Counted from the first letter of the stretch, positions 1 to 7,939 are shown. The stretch is DNA of 35,946 nt from UBA11524 sp963642705 (GCA_963642705.1 CAVIHU010000018.1:1-35946), one strand, 5' to 3'. The notes: generated from the letters alone by a model not told the origin. Numbers and translations: made by a program.

Positions 1-104
1 CGGAATGACTGTCTTTGTTTGCGTTATCTTGTTCTGTATCGTTTTCAAGGTTCGTTTGCCTTCTTTCTGCGGCTCTGTAAGCGCCGCATCAAGGATGCTT
101 GTTT
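1..104 (-). ncRNA. Probable rRNA-operon leader (5' part of transcript)
   Basis: Read leftwards, this stretch follows a strong promoter and has no ORF. It contains a hairpin (TGCGGC at 68-73 pairing with GCCGCA at 83-88) and then the string ACCTTGAAAAC (about 42-52), a phrase typical of clostridial 16S leaders and 16S-23S spacers. From this I infer that a 16S rRNA gene begins just off the left edge. The rRNA itself is not visible, so a tRNA or other stable-RNA transcript is possible. Confidence 0.4.
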
Positions 105-133
105 ATAATAACACCGTTTCGGAATTTCGTCAA
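105..133 (-). promoter_or_regulatory. Strong SigA promoter firing out of the window to the left
   Basis: On the minus strand the -35 is TTGACG (128-133) and the -10 is TATTAT (105-110), separated by exactly 17 bp. AT-rich sequence lies just upstream (about 134-175), like an UP element. It lies downstream of mnmA and points away from it, so it serves the transcript that leaves the left edge. Confidence 0.7.
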
Positions 134-182
134 GCGTTTTTGATTTAATTTTTGCGGTATTTTTGAGACTTTTTGAATTTCC

Positions 183-215
183 GAACAATAATCTTCATTT
201 TGCAATTCATTGTTC
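183..215. repeat. Inverted repeat after mnmA
   Basis: GAACAAT (183-189) and ATTGTTC (209-215) are perfect 7-bp inverted arms around an AT-rich 19-nt loop, about 30 nt after the mnmA stop. There is no U-tract, so it is at best a weak terminator or an operator for the leftward promoter. Confidence 0.35.
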
Positions 216-245
216 GCACCGTTGCGGCATTTTCGCTGTCAAACT

Positions 246-1346
246 TCAAAGTCGTTCGTTCTGTCTATTGCCTGCGTCAAGGATTTTATCCACCACCGCG
301 CCGCCGATACACTTTTCGCCCATGTAGAGCACCGCGCTCTGCCCCGGCGTGACCGCTCGCTGCGGTGTCAGCGCATGAATCAGCAGTTTTTCACCATCCA
401 TTCGCACCTCTACCGGCTGGTCGCCCTGCCGATAGCGGAATTTGCACGTGCAGGCAAGCACGTCCTGCCGGGCAAGCGGATTCTCTCCAATCCATGTCAC
501 GTCTGACGCCATGCAGCGCGTAGAATACAGCATCGGATGATCCTCTCCCTGCGCAACGAGCAGCCGATTATTCGGCAGATCCTTCCCGATGACGAACCAG
601 CTCCGACCGTCGCCGCAGCCGCCGATGCCCAGTCCGCGCCGCTGCCCGAGCGTATAATACATCAGTCCATCGTGGCGTCCGACGACCGCTCCGTCCGGTG
701 CAACCATATCACCCGGCTGCGCAGGCAGATACGTCGACAGGAACTGCCGGAAATTGCGCTCGCCGATGAAGCAGACGCCGGTCGAATCCTTCTTCTTGCT
801 GACGGGCAGCCCATGCTCTGCTGCGATTCTGCGAACCTCCGACTTCGTCATACCGCCGACAGGAAAAATCGCCTTTCGGAGCTGCTCGCGGTGCAGCATA
901 TAGAGGAAGTAGCTCTGATCCTTGTTTGGATCAACGCCCCGCAGCAGGTCACCCTGCGCATTCGTGCGGACAAAATGCCCAGTCGCCATTTTCGATGCGC
1001 CTAATTCCATCGCGAAATCCAGAAATGCCTTGAACTTAATTTCACGATTGCAGAGCACATCCGGATTCGGCGTTCTGCCGGCACGATACTCCGTCAGGAA
1101 GTAGCTGAAGACGCGATCCCAATATTCACGCGAAAAGTTGACGGCATAATACGGGATGCCAATCCTCTCGCAGACCTCGCGCACATCGTTCCAATCGTTT
1201 TCCGCCGTGCACACGCCCGACTCGTCTGTTTCCTCCCAGTTCTTCATGAACACGCCGACCACATCGTAGCCCTGTTCCCTGAGCAGCAGAGCCGCGACGG
1301 AGGAATCCACGCCGCCGGACATGCCCACTACAATACGCTCGCTCAC
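246..1346 (-). CDS. mnmA: tRNA-specific 2-thiouridylase MnmA
   Basis: This enzyme transfers sulfur to U34 of the Lys, Glu and Gln tRNAs to make the 2-thiouridine that stabilises wobble decoding. The 366-aa length is normal for the family. The N-terminal PP-loop (GMSGGVDSS, about residues 8-16) activates the uridine with ATP. The two catalytic cysteines lie in the NPDVLCN motif (about residue 100) and the STGVCFIGER motif (about residue 193). The start is a GTG that overlaps the stop of the upstream thymidylate kinase gene by 4 bp, with GGAGG 7 nt before it, so the two are translationally coupled. It is the last gene of the decarboxylase-kinase-mnmA operon. The assignment is firm. Confidence 0.97.
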   Translation of the reverse strand: MSERIVVGMSGGVDSSVAALLLREQGYDVVGVFMKNWEETDESGVCTAENDWNDVREVCERIGIPYYAVNFSREYWDRVFSYFLTEYRAGRTPNPDVLCNREIKFKAFLDFAMELGASKMATGHFVRTNAQGDLLRGVDPNKDQSYFLYMLHREQLRKAIFPVGGMTKSEVRRIAAEHGLPVSKKKDSTGVCFIGERNFRQFLSTYLPAQPGDMVAPDGAVVGRHDGLMYYTLGQRRGLGIGGCGDGRSWFVIGKDLPNNRLLVAQGEDHPMLYSTRCMASDVTWIGENPLARQDVLACTCKFRYRQGDQPVEVRMDGEKLLIHALTPQRAVTPGQSAVLYMGEKCIGGAVVDKILDAGNRQNERL

Positions 1347-2617
1347 GCTTCCGCCTCCATCAGCCTCTCCAATACCTTCTCCGTCATTTTTCGCGTGACC
1401 TCCTCCGCCGTGCCGGACGCATCGACCACGATGAACCGCGCCGGATCGCGGCGAATCAGCTCCTGATACGCTGCATCCGTCCGCTGACGGAACGAGTCGT
1501 CCGCCTGCTCCATCCGATCCAGCCGACCGGCTGCGGCACGGCGGCGCATGGCCTCCCCGCGGTCGATCTGCAGATAGATGGTCGCGTCAGGCATCGTGCC
1601 GTCAACCGCGTGACGGTTGATTTCCAGCACCGTGTCAACGCCGAGCCTCCGACCTCCGCCCTGATATGCCGCAGAAGAATCCGTAAAGCGGTCGCACAGG
1701 AGAATTTTCCCAGCCGCAACTGCCGGACGGATGACCTGCCGCACATGCTGCGCACGTGATGCCGCATAGAGCAGCGCCTCCGTCATGCTGTCCATCTCAC
1801 TGTTTTCCGGATCAAGCAGCAGCGCACGGATTTTTTCGCCGATTTTGCATCCGCCCGGCTCTCGGCTCGTCTGTACCTCAAAGCCATAGCGGTCAAGCGT
1901 ATCCACCAGTGCGTGAAGCTGCGTCGTCTTGCCGCTGCCATCCATGCCCTCCATCGACAGGAACACACCCTGCGGACTCGGCTGATTCGGGCACAGCGCG
2001 TCAATTACATCCTGCACGGTTGCACAGTAGATATCGCAGCCGCATGCTGTCAGCTCCTCGCAGCTGCCGTATCCGTAGCCGACACCAATGGTATGAATGC
2101 CGACCTGTTTGCCACCCTCGATGTCGAAGCGCCGATCGCCAACCATCCATGCTTCTCCTGCATCCTCCGGCAATGCCTCGCGGATGAGCAGCTTCTTCTC
2201 CGCGCCGCGTCCGTCCGTCGGACCGATAATCGTGTCGAAATAGCGTTTCAGCCCAAAGTGCTCGATAATTCGCTCGGCGCTACGCTGCGGCTTACCGGTC
2301 GCGATGCCGATGTGGCACCCCTCCCTTTTCAGCATCCGCAGCAAGCGTCGAATGCCCGGATAGACGCGGTTCTCGAACAGTCCGACGCGCTCATACCGTT
2401 CGCGGTAGACCTTCACCGCGCGTTCCGCCGTTTCCTCGTCCATGTGCATATACGTTGTGAAGGAATACCCCAGCGGCGGTCCGATCATTTTGCAGAGTGT
2501 CGCCGCATCCGGCTGCTCATAGCCCATCTTGTCCGCCGTATAGCGAATGCAGTTCCAGATGCCTTCCTCGGACTGTGTCAGCGTCCCGTCCAGATCAAAA
2601 ATCACACATTTACGCAT
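1343..2617 (-). CDS. tmk: Fusion protein: HAD-family phosphatase + thymidylate kinase
   Basis: This is one 424-residue chain with two complete enzymes. Residues 1-210 are a PGP-like HAD hydrolase: motif I DLDGT at 8-12, motif II Thr near 107 (IATGK), and motif IV GDRRFD at 160-165. Residues 217-424 are a dTMP kinase: P-loop GMDGSGKTT at 224-232, the DR motif (DRFTDSSAAYQG) from 309, and an Arg-rich LID near 358-368. The kinase makes dTDP for DNA synthesis; the substrate of the HAD half is unknown. I start at ATG 2617 because GGAAGGAG lies 10 nt upstream; the in-frame TTG at 2626 sits directly against that site. The gene overlaps the decarboxylase end by 16 bp and mnmA by 4 bp. The decarboxylase-tmk order matches Bacillus yaaO-tmk; the HAD fusion is the unusual part. 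Confidence 0.93.
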   Translation of the reverse strand: MRKCVIFDLDGTLTQSEEGIWNCIRYTADKMGYEQPDAATLCKMIGPPLGYSFTTYMHMDEETAERAVKVYRERYERVGLFENRVYPGIRRLLRMLKREGCHIGIATGKPQRSAERIIEHFGLKRYFDTIIGPTDGRGAEKKLLIREALPEDAGEAWMVGDRRFDIEGGKQVGIHTIGVGYGYGSCEELTACGCDIYCATVQDVIDALCPNQPSPQGVFLSMEGMDGSGKTTQLHALVDTLDRYGFEVQTSREPGGCKIGEKIRALLLDPENSEMDSMTEALLYAASRAQHVRQVIRPAVAAGKILLCDRFTDSSAAYQGGGRRLGVDTVLEINRHAVDGTMPDATIYLQIDRGEAMRRRAAAGRLDRMEQADDSFRQRTDAAYQELIRRDPARFIVVDASGTAEEVTRKMTEKVLERLMEAEA

Positions 2618-3984
2618 CGCAGGCAATCTCCTTCCACTCCGAACCTTTCTCTTGCTCCGGCTCTCCGCAATTGTGCCGTAATCTCCCCTGTCACCAGCTC
2701 GCCGGGCATCACCAGCGGTATCCCGGGCGGATACAGTCCCGCCGCAACCGCCGAAATCCTTCCTTCCGCCATCGAAAGCGGAACAGGCACATCCGACGCC
2801 ATCGCCGCCTGACGCGGTGTCAGCACGCCGTGCGGCAGATGCATCATGAGCGGTGCAGTCCGGAATGTCATCCTCCGCTCAACCGGCAGATCTTTCAGCA
2901 CGTCCGACACATGCGCAACGGTCTGTGCTTCGTCCATCGCCGTAAAAATCATCACCACACGCCGGTCGTCCGCCATCTCCGCATCGATGCCTTCCTGACG
3001 CAGCTGCTCCGCCAGACGCCTGCCGCCCTGCGGTGCCGTCACCACAAGGCGCGTCGGGTCAAAGCGCACCGGCAGACGCCGCCATTTTTCATGTGCATCG
3101 TCATACGGTGTTTCGACCAGCTGACGGCGCAGCTCGTGAAGCGCAGCCGCCGTTTCCCGCAGCCTTTTTCGACCGTACAGCGCCATCCACGCGCGGCTGT
3201 CATCGATGGACATCATCAGCAGGAACGACGGCGATGATGTCTGCTCCCGGCGAAGCAGCAGCCATGCGCGGCGCTCATCGCAGTCGTTCGCGAGATGCAG
3301 CACCGCGCTGCCCGTCAGCCCCATCAGCGTCTTATGGACGGACTGCACCCACGCATCAGCGCCCAGATCGCCTGCTGACGTCATCGCGTCGCTCCATGGG
3401 AAATGCGCGCCGTGCGCCTCATCCACCACGACCCTCGTCCCCTGCGCGTGCGCCTGACGGACAAGCGCCGCAAATGTGTCGTCCGCCATCGCGCCGCCGT
3501 AATAATCCGGCCGGACGAGTAACATCGCCTTTGCCTGCGGATGCGTCCGAAGCGCCTCTGCCGCGTCTGTCGGGTTGACAAACGCATACCCGTCCGGCGT
3601 GCACCGCACATTCATCCACGCCGGCTTCATGCCGCCGAGCACGCATGCATTCACTGCGGACAGGTGCGCATTGCGTGGCAGCAGTACCGTTTCGCCTTCG
3701 CGCGCATAGAGCTGCAGCATCACGTGAATGCCGGATGTCGATCCGTTATGCAGGAAAAGCGTCCGTGCGGCACCGGCTGCATGGGCGTAGAGCACCATCG
3801 CGTCGCGCAAACCGCCTTCTGCGGCGTACAAGTCATCTGTCTGCGGAATTTCCGTCGTATCGAGGGAATAGAGGTCGCCGGAATCGAACGGCATCATCCC
3901 CTTATGCCCGGGCATATGACCGCTGATTCGCCCCGAAGCATTGCGCAGCATGGTAAAAATCGGGCGTTGCTCCATCCCGGCCAC
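2602..3984 (-). CDS. PLP-dependent Orn/Lys/Arg decarboxylase family protein
   Basis: This is a fold-type I PLP enzyme of the arginine/lysine/ornithine decarboxylase group (YaaO/SpeA-like), 460 aa. Visible markers are the family N-terminal motif GHMPGHKG (22-29), the PLP-contacting DEAHGAHF (188-195), and the Schiff-base lysine in SVHKT (Lys218). The size fits the short Gram-positive form that lacks the N-terminal wing domain of the E. coli inducible enzymes. The reaction would be amino-acid decarboxylation to a polyamine or its precursor; the exact substrate cannot be read from sequence. It is the first gene of the operon, 27 nt after the expected transcription start. GTG at 3984 and ATG at 3975 are both possible starts; neither has an ideal ribosome site. 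Confidence 0.9.
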   Translation of the reverse strand: MAGMEQRPIFTMLRNASGRISGHMPGHKGMMPFDSGDLYSLDTTEIPQTDDLYAAEGGLRDAMVLYAHAAGAARTLFLHNGSTSGIHVMLQLYAREGETVLLPRNAHLSAVNACVLGGMKPAWMNVRCTPDGYAFVNPTDAAEALRTHPQAKAMLLVRPDYYGGAMADDTFAALVRQAHAQGTRVVVDEAHGAHFPWSDAMTSAGDLGADAWVQSVHKTLMGLTGSAVLHLANDCDERRAWLLLRREQTSSPSFLLMMSIDDSRAWMALYGRKRLRETAAALHELRRQLVETPYDDAHEKWRRLPVRFDPTRLVVTAPQGGRRLAEQLRQEGIDAEMADDRRVVMIFTAMDEAQTVAHVSDVLKDLPVERRMTFRTAPLMMHLPHGVLTPRQAAMASDVPVPLSMAEGRISAVAAGLYPPGIPLVMPGELVTGEITAQLRRAGARERFGVEGDCLRCVNV

Positions 3985-4017
3985 GGACTTCCACTTCCCT
4001 TCGTTGATTTCCGTCTA

Positions 4018-4046
4018 AGTATACCAGAAAGAATGCGTTCTATCAA
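4018..4046 (-). promoter_or_regulatory. Promoter of the decarboxylase-tmk-mnmA operon
   Basis: On the minus strand the -35 is TTGATA (4041-4046) and the -10 is TATACT (4018-4023), with a 17-bp spacer. The predicted start near 4011 leaves a short 5' leader. Confidence 0.75.
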
Positions 4047-4281
4047 TCTTTCTTTCATTTTTGGCAGGCATTTCGCGTCTGCGGCCGCAGCCAAAGGCTT
4101 TGCAGTCGTCCCTTGGAAATCTCCGCAATATTCATTTTCAAGCCTGCTCTTTTTCTCACAGGACAGGAATGCTTTGAGATTCCTGTTCGCCATTTTTCGG
4201 ATTGCAGCTCGCCGCCCTTCTGCCGATTTTCCTGCCTGTCTGCCCTCCATGACCACAATAAAATATATTCGCCTGTTCCCC
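4047..4281. other. Non-coding intergenic stretch between two divergent promoters
   Basis: About 235 nt lie between the leftward decarboxylase promoter and the rightward promoter of the small NrdD-like gene. The reading frames that cross it have no ribosome site and no recognisable domain. I see no riboswitch or repeat in it. Confidence 0.5.
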
Positions 4282-4309
4282 TTGCAAATCTGCGCGTGTG
4301 TGGTATAAT
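4282..4309 (+). promoter_or_regulatory. Promoter of the NrdD-like small gene, with a long leader
   Basis: The -35 is TTGCAA (4282-4287) and the -10 is TATAAT (4304-4309), spacer 16 bp. The leader to the ATG at 4454 is about 140 nt, long for this region. It carries a small hairpin, GCATA/TTATGC (4403-4418), and a partial dyad ACAACATCTTGTGT just after the -10. Confidence 0.65.
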
Positions 4310-4453
4310 AACAATCGTTCAACAACATCTTGTGTCAAATCGTGATTTTCGGTTGTGTGAACCACGATATTTAGATGTACCTAACTGAACGAATCAACGT
4401 CCGCATAGCGCCTTATGCGTGATACGGCGCGGAAAATTAGGGAGGATCAAGCT

Positions 4454-4732
4454 ATGTGCTGTGTTGTCAATGTGAAGAACGGTTCCCTGTCCCAGGCGGA
4501 AATCAACGCCTATATCGACCACGCGCGGCAGAAGTACAACCGCGAGCCGCTGCAGATGGACATCACGCTTGACGGCGATGATGTGGAGCTTTCCTACGAT
4601 TTCGGCACCGTGCCGTTCCAGCGCATCCGCCGCATTACGGGCTATCTTGTCGGTACGCTTGACCGCTTCAACAACGCCAAGCGCGCCGAGGAGCATGACC
4701 GTGTCAAGCACGGGCTGCCTACGGCAATGTAA
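4454..4732 (+). CDS. Stand-alone glycyl-radical-domain-like protein related to the NrdD C-terminus
   Basis: This is a 92-aa protein. Its C-terminal half (about residues 50-86) resembles the extreme C-terminus of the anaerobic ribonucleotide reductase NrdD: RRITGYL lines up with the radical-bearing RVCGYL, followed by RFNNAKRAEEHDRVKH in place of the NrdD RPFN-GK-xEV-RVKH tail. Gly63 would be the radical glycine. The N-terminal half has no recognised domain, and the four-Cys zinc site that precedes the radical loop in NrdD is absent (the only cysteines are Cys2-Cys3). The start is fixed by GGGAGG before ATG 4454. It has its own promoter and a terminator downstream; no nrdD or nrdG lies in the window. 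By analogy with GrcA for pyruvate formate-lyase it could be a spare radical domain, but that is inference. Small proteins of this kind are often simply labelled anaerobic ribonucleotide reductase. Confidence 0.7.
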   Translation: MCCVVNVKNGSLSQAEINAYIDHARQKYNREPLQMDITLDGDDVELSYDFGTVPFQRIRRITGYLVGTLDRFNNAKRAEEHDRVKHGLPTAM

Positions 4733-4781
4733 CGCCACGGGGTCTTCCGGTCTGCCCCCCCTTCGATGCCACGCAGGTTAT

Positions 4782-4829
4782 GGCAGCACCGCACCAATGA
4801 GGTGGTACGATGAATTGTGCGATATTGCC
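4782..4829 (+). repeat. REP-like extragenic palindrome, copy 1
   Basis: This is a roughly 48-bp element 50 nt after the NrdD-like stop. Its core GAGGTGGTACGATGAAT is identical to copy 3 (18373-18425) and close to copy 2 (12382-12435). ACGAT-GA-ATTGT forms an inner hairpin with wobble pairs. Confidence 0.65.
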
Positions 4830-4856
4830 TTACCACTTTCATAGTTGATTTGCGAT

Positions 4857-4899
4857 AAAAACCCACCGGTTGCTGTTCCAGCGCCGGTGGGTGATTTTT
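4857..4899. terminator. Bidirectional rho-independent terminator
   Basis: ACCCACCGG (4861-4869) pairs perfectly with CCGGTGGGT (4884-4892). The stem is flanked by an A run on the left and a T run on the right, so it can end both the rightward NrdD-like transcript and the leftward transport cluster, whose last stop codon overlaps its edge. Confidence 0.88.
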
Positions 4900-6553
4900 A
4901 TTCTGTTCTTCCGGTCAGTGTCAGATGGTGGCTGAACATGCCGTCCATCGCAGGGGAGCGCATGCGCATGTCATAGCCGGCATTGCACTCCAGGAAATCG
5001 CTGAATGTCTGCGTGCCGTAGACAATGCGCGTCAGCACAGCAATCGGCAGCTGCAAATCCCAGTCGCGTTTAGCTTCCTCGACCGTCTTTTCGCCGTTCT
5101 GACACGTGATCAGCCAGCGGCGGTTGTTCGCGGCAATCTGCTCATCGACAACCTCCAGCACAAACGTGCCGTCGCGCCGTCCGCCGGGCAGCTTCTTCAG
5201 CACCGCCTCGGCGTTGATGATGCGCACCATCGGCACCGCTTCGCCGTGATTTGATGCATCCGCCGCGTTGCAGAGCACATAGCCCAGGTCGCTCATCTCG
5301 ATGATTTTCCCTGTCTCCACGGTGGACACGACCGTCCCCTGACGGTAGAGCGCATTCACGCTGTCGGCGACCATCGACCTTGAGGAGCGGACGCGTCCGC
5401 AGAGGATGCCCAGCAGCACCCCTGCGCCGGCGGAGCAGCCCTGCACCAGCAACGCCAGCCAGCGCAGTCGCAGAATCTCCATCGTGCGCAGTTCCCTGAT
5501 GACGGCACTGCCCTGCCATACATTCCAGAAGGCCGTCGCGATGTCGTTCCACTCCACCAGCACGCTCGGAATCCACTCCGTGAAGGTATATACCGGCTCG
5601 ATGATATAGGTCATCAGCAGCGCGCCGGCACCGGCCGCTGCGCCGTAGCCCAGCACAAAGAGCACAATCATGCCAATCAGCTCCGGCATCAGGCTGACGG
5701 CATACTTCTCCTGCAGCCGCTGCCGATAGCGCTTTGTGTAATGCCCAACACGCCGGTTCAGGAACGCGATGAACCTGAGCAGCAGTGCCGCGCCGCTCAG
5801 GAAGAGCAGCACGCGCAGCCAGAGCGTCGCACCCATGCCCTCCTTGCCGAGGTCAAAGACCGAGCCGCCTGTATGCCAGTTCGACACGACCGTCTGAAAG
5901 GACACGCTTGCTCCGGTGCCTTCCTTCGGGATTGCCTCCACCAGCAGCGCATCAATCTCATTGCTCGACGCTATCATCGAGTTCAGCGGCACATATGCGC
6001 TGTACTCCTTGTATTCTCCGACCTGCTTGCTGTGCCGCGCGATGCCGATGACGGTATACTCAGTGTCCCCGATGGAAACAGTCCGCCCGACAGGGTCCGC
6101 CACGCGGAAGAGCGCCAGTGCGAGATCCTCGTCCAGCACCGCGACCGCCGCACCGCTTTCAATTTCCGATTCATACGGCAGACGACCGTAGCGCAGCAGC
6201 TTCTGCCGGACCTGAAAGCCGTATTTGCCGACCAGCTCGATGCGTGCTTCCTTGCTTTCCGAGCCGCCCGACACGGTGGTTGATTCAATGACGCCGCCGA
6301 TTGTCCAGCGTTCCATCGTCGTCAAATCCCATTCTTCCGTCATGCCGCGCAGGCTCGTCACCCAGTCGGCGATGGGCTGATTCGGCTTGACCTCGGTGCC
6401 TTCCTTGCTGCTGCTCGCGCTCTGCTGCGCAGGAGCGCTGATCATGTATTGCAGATGATTGCCAACCTGTGCGGCCTCAATCGCGCCGAAGGTCAGCGCG
6501 GCGGCAAAGGCAGCCAGCAACGCCCATTGCCACCATGCAAACAGTCTTCTCAA
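4898..6553 (-). CDS. MacB/FtsX-like membrane protein with a C-terminal SCP2/Eis-like domain
   Basis: This 551-aa membrane protein has no ATPase part. TM1 is at about 9-29. The extracytoplasmic region (30-240) carries a MacB periplasmic-core signature at about 120-175: GRLPYESE, AVLDEDLALALF, DPVGRTVSIG, YTVIGIARHS. Three further TM segments lie near 243-265, 289-318 and 362-386, which is the FtsX/MacB permease layout. After TM4 comes a cytoplasmic tail; residues 440-522 (MVRIINAEAVL, then EVVDEQIAANN, then LPIAVLTRIVYG) resemble the SCP2-like domain found at the C-terminus of Eis-type GNAT acetyltransferases. That domain is not expected on an ABC permease. The TTG start overlaps the stop of the membrane-fusion gene by 4 bp with GGAG 8 nt upstream. 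The partner ATPase and the cargo are unknown. Confidence 0.75.
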   Translation of the reverse strand: MRRLFAWWQWALLAAFAAALTFGAIEAAQVGNHLQYMISAPAQQSASSSKEGTEVKPNQPIADWVTSLRGMTEEWDLTTMERWTIGGVIESTTVSGGSESKEARIELVGKYGFQVRQKLLRYGRLPYESEIESGAAVAVLDEDLALALFRVADPVGRTVSIGDTEYTVIGIARHSKQVGEYKEYSAYVPLNSMIASSNEIDALLVEAIPKEGTGASVSFQTVVSNWHTGGSVFDLGKEGMGATLWLRVLLFLSGAALLLRFIAFLNRRVGHYTKRYRQRLQEKYAVSLMPELIGMIVLFVLGYGAAAGAGALLMTYIIEPVYTFTEWIPSVLVEWNDIATAFWNVWQGSAVIRELRTMEILRLRWLALLVQGCSAGAGVLLGILCGRVRSSRSMVADSVNALYRQGTVVSTVETGKIIEMSDLGYVLCNAADASNHGEAVPMVRIINAEAVLKKLPGGRRDGTFVLEVVDEQIAANNRRWLITCQNGEKTVEEAKRDWDLQLPIAVLTRIVYGTQTFSDFLECNAGYDMRMRSPAMDGMFSHHLTLTGRTE

Positions 6554-7923
6554 TTCACGTACTCCATGACCTTCGCGCCGTCTTCGAGTGCACGGTCCTC
6601 GCGGTCGGCAATGGATTGATAGCTCAGATCCTCTTCGATGGAAACAGCGGAGCTGCTGCTTTCAATGACCGTCACGCTGGTCTTCTTGACCGTCATGTTT
6701 GAAGAGGACAGAAGGCTGCCGGAGGTGTACTGAATCAGGTAGACATAATTGCTGTCGCCGTCAGATCGCACGCAGCTCGGCGTCAGCAGGGTCGTCGTGC
6801 TCTTCGCGCGGTACGTGATGCTGACCTTGACGCTGCCGTCCTGCATGAAACGCCGAATCGCGGTCGAGTCCGATGCAAGATAGGCTTCCGGCATCGCAAT
6901 CAGCAGGTACTTCGTGCCATCCGCGGCATACGTTGTCTTCTCCACGGTGGTTTTTTCCGTGCCGTAAATTTCACTGGTGATTTCGGCGCGCGTCCCTTCG
7001 CTGATGCTTCGATTCGTGCTGCTGTCGAGCGTCGCACGGAGACCCGGCACGCAGTCCTCCTTGTTCATCACGTACGCAGCCTTCGTGCCGTCATACGTGT
7101 CGCCCTCGGCAACCTTGATTTCAATGATGTAGCCGTCACGCGGCGCGGTAACCTTCTTCAGGCTCGATTCCAGCATGGTCAGCGTAATCATCTTCTGATT
7201 CAGCTCCTCGATTTCATCGAGCAGTGCGCCGCGTTTCGTGATGTACTGGAACACCTCGTCCGAAACCTTGAGCTTCTTGTTGTCCAGCACCGCGAAATAC
7301 GCCGTGCGTGCCTCCTCATAGGCTGCCTGCGCGGTTTTCGCCTTGTTGACGGCTGTCTTGACCTCGTCTGATGCGCTGCCGGCAAGCGCCAGCTGGCTCT
7401 GCCATGTCGACACATCGCCCGTCAGCGTGATAGACTCCTGCGCTGCGGCATAGCGTGCCTCATAGGTCGCGTCTGACAGCGCGTCCTGCGCGTCCAGCAT
7501 CTGGTCATACATCGTGTTCTGGTAGCTTTCCTTGCTCAGCTTGCGGTTCTGCACGTCCAGCTCCAGCAGCTCCTTGTTTTTCGCCTCGTAATCCTCGCGA
7601 ACCTTCTTGATATCCTCCTCATACGAGGGCGTTTTCGCCGTAAAGAGCGTGTCGCCTGCCTTGACATAGCTGCCGGCACGCACATACACCTTGTTCACGG
7701 TGATGTTCATGCTCTGCGCATCCTCGACGGTGAATTCCTCCGTATCCGAGAAGTACACCTCCGCCTGAAATTCCATCTTGTCCTCAAAGCGGCCGTAGGA
7801 GCCCGTTACAAGCTGTACCTTCGGGGTGGTAATCGTCTGAATCGTCCGCGCAAAGAACATGCACAGCGCAACCGCCACGAACAGCACAATCAGCCCGCGC
7901 AGGGCGAATCGTTTCAGCTTCAT
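6550..7923 (-). CDS. Membrane-fusion (HlyD/MacA-type) periplasmic adaptor-like protein
   Basis: This 457-aa protein is anchored by one N-terminal TM segment (about 9-27). The first half of a lipoyl-like domain is at about 76-97 (VNKVYVRAGSYVKAGDTLF). A long Lys/Glu/Ala-rich coiled-coil region follows (about 100-265), then the second lipoyl half with TAPRDGYI and KVAEGDTYDG, and then beta-rich sequence. This is the fold order of MacA/HlyD adaptors, which in Gram-positive bacteria work with MacB-like permeases. A Ser-rich stretch (SSSSAV) lies near the C-terminus. ATG with GGAGG 10 nt upstream; 16 nt after the permease stop and 4-bp overlap with the MacB-like gene. Being sandwiched between sugar-type permeases and a MacB-like protein is unusual. 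Confidence 0.85.
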   Translation of the reverse strand: MKLKRFALRGLIVLFVAVALCMFFARTIQTITTPKVQLVTGSYGRFEDKMEFQAEVYFSDTEEFTVEDAQSMNITVNKVYVRAGSYVKAGDTLFTAKTPSYEEDIKKVREDYEAKNKELLELDVQNRKLSKESYQNTMYDQMLDAQDALSDATYEARYAAAQESITLTGDVSTWQSQLALAGSASDEVKTAVNKAKTAQAAYEEARTAYFAVLDNKKLKVSDEVFQYITKRGALLDEIEELNQKMITLTMLESSLKKVTAPRDGYIIEIKVAEGDTYDGTKAAYVMNKEDCVPGLRATLDSSTNRSISEGTRAEITSEIYGTEKTTVEKTTYAADGTKYLLIAMPEAYLASDSTAIRRFMQDGSVKVSITYRAKSTTTLLTPSCVRSDGDSNYVYLIQYTSGSLLSSSNMTVKKTSVTVIESSSSAVSIEEDLSYQSIADREDRALEDGAKVMEYVN

Positions 7924-7939
7924 TCTTGTTTGTCCTCCG

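Noticed and set aside
1913..3237. Overlapping plus-strand frames across the HAD-tmk fusion and decarboxylase genes
   Set aside because: Both are antisense to genes with intact catalytic motifs; the Arg/His/Ser-rich composition is typical of a shadow.
4047..4328. Overlapping frames on both strands in the 3985-4453 intergenic region
   Set aside because: They have no ribosome sites, lie between two divergent promoters, and their translations show no recognisable domain.
4318..4340. Possible NrdR box (ACAACATCTTGTGT) near the promoter of the NrdD-like gene
   Set aside because: It is a 14-bp partial dyad rather than the 16-bp consensus, and I cannot find the second, properly spaced box.
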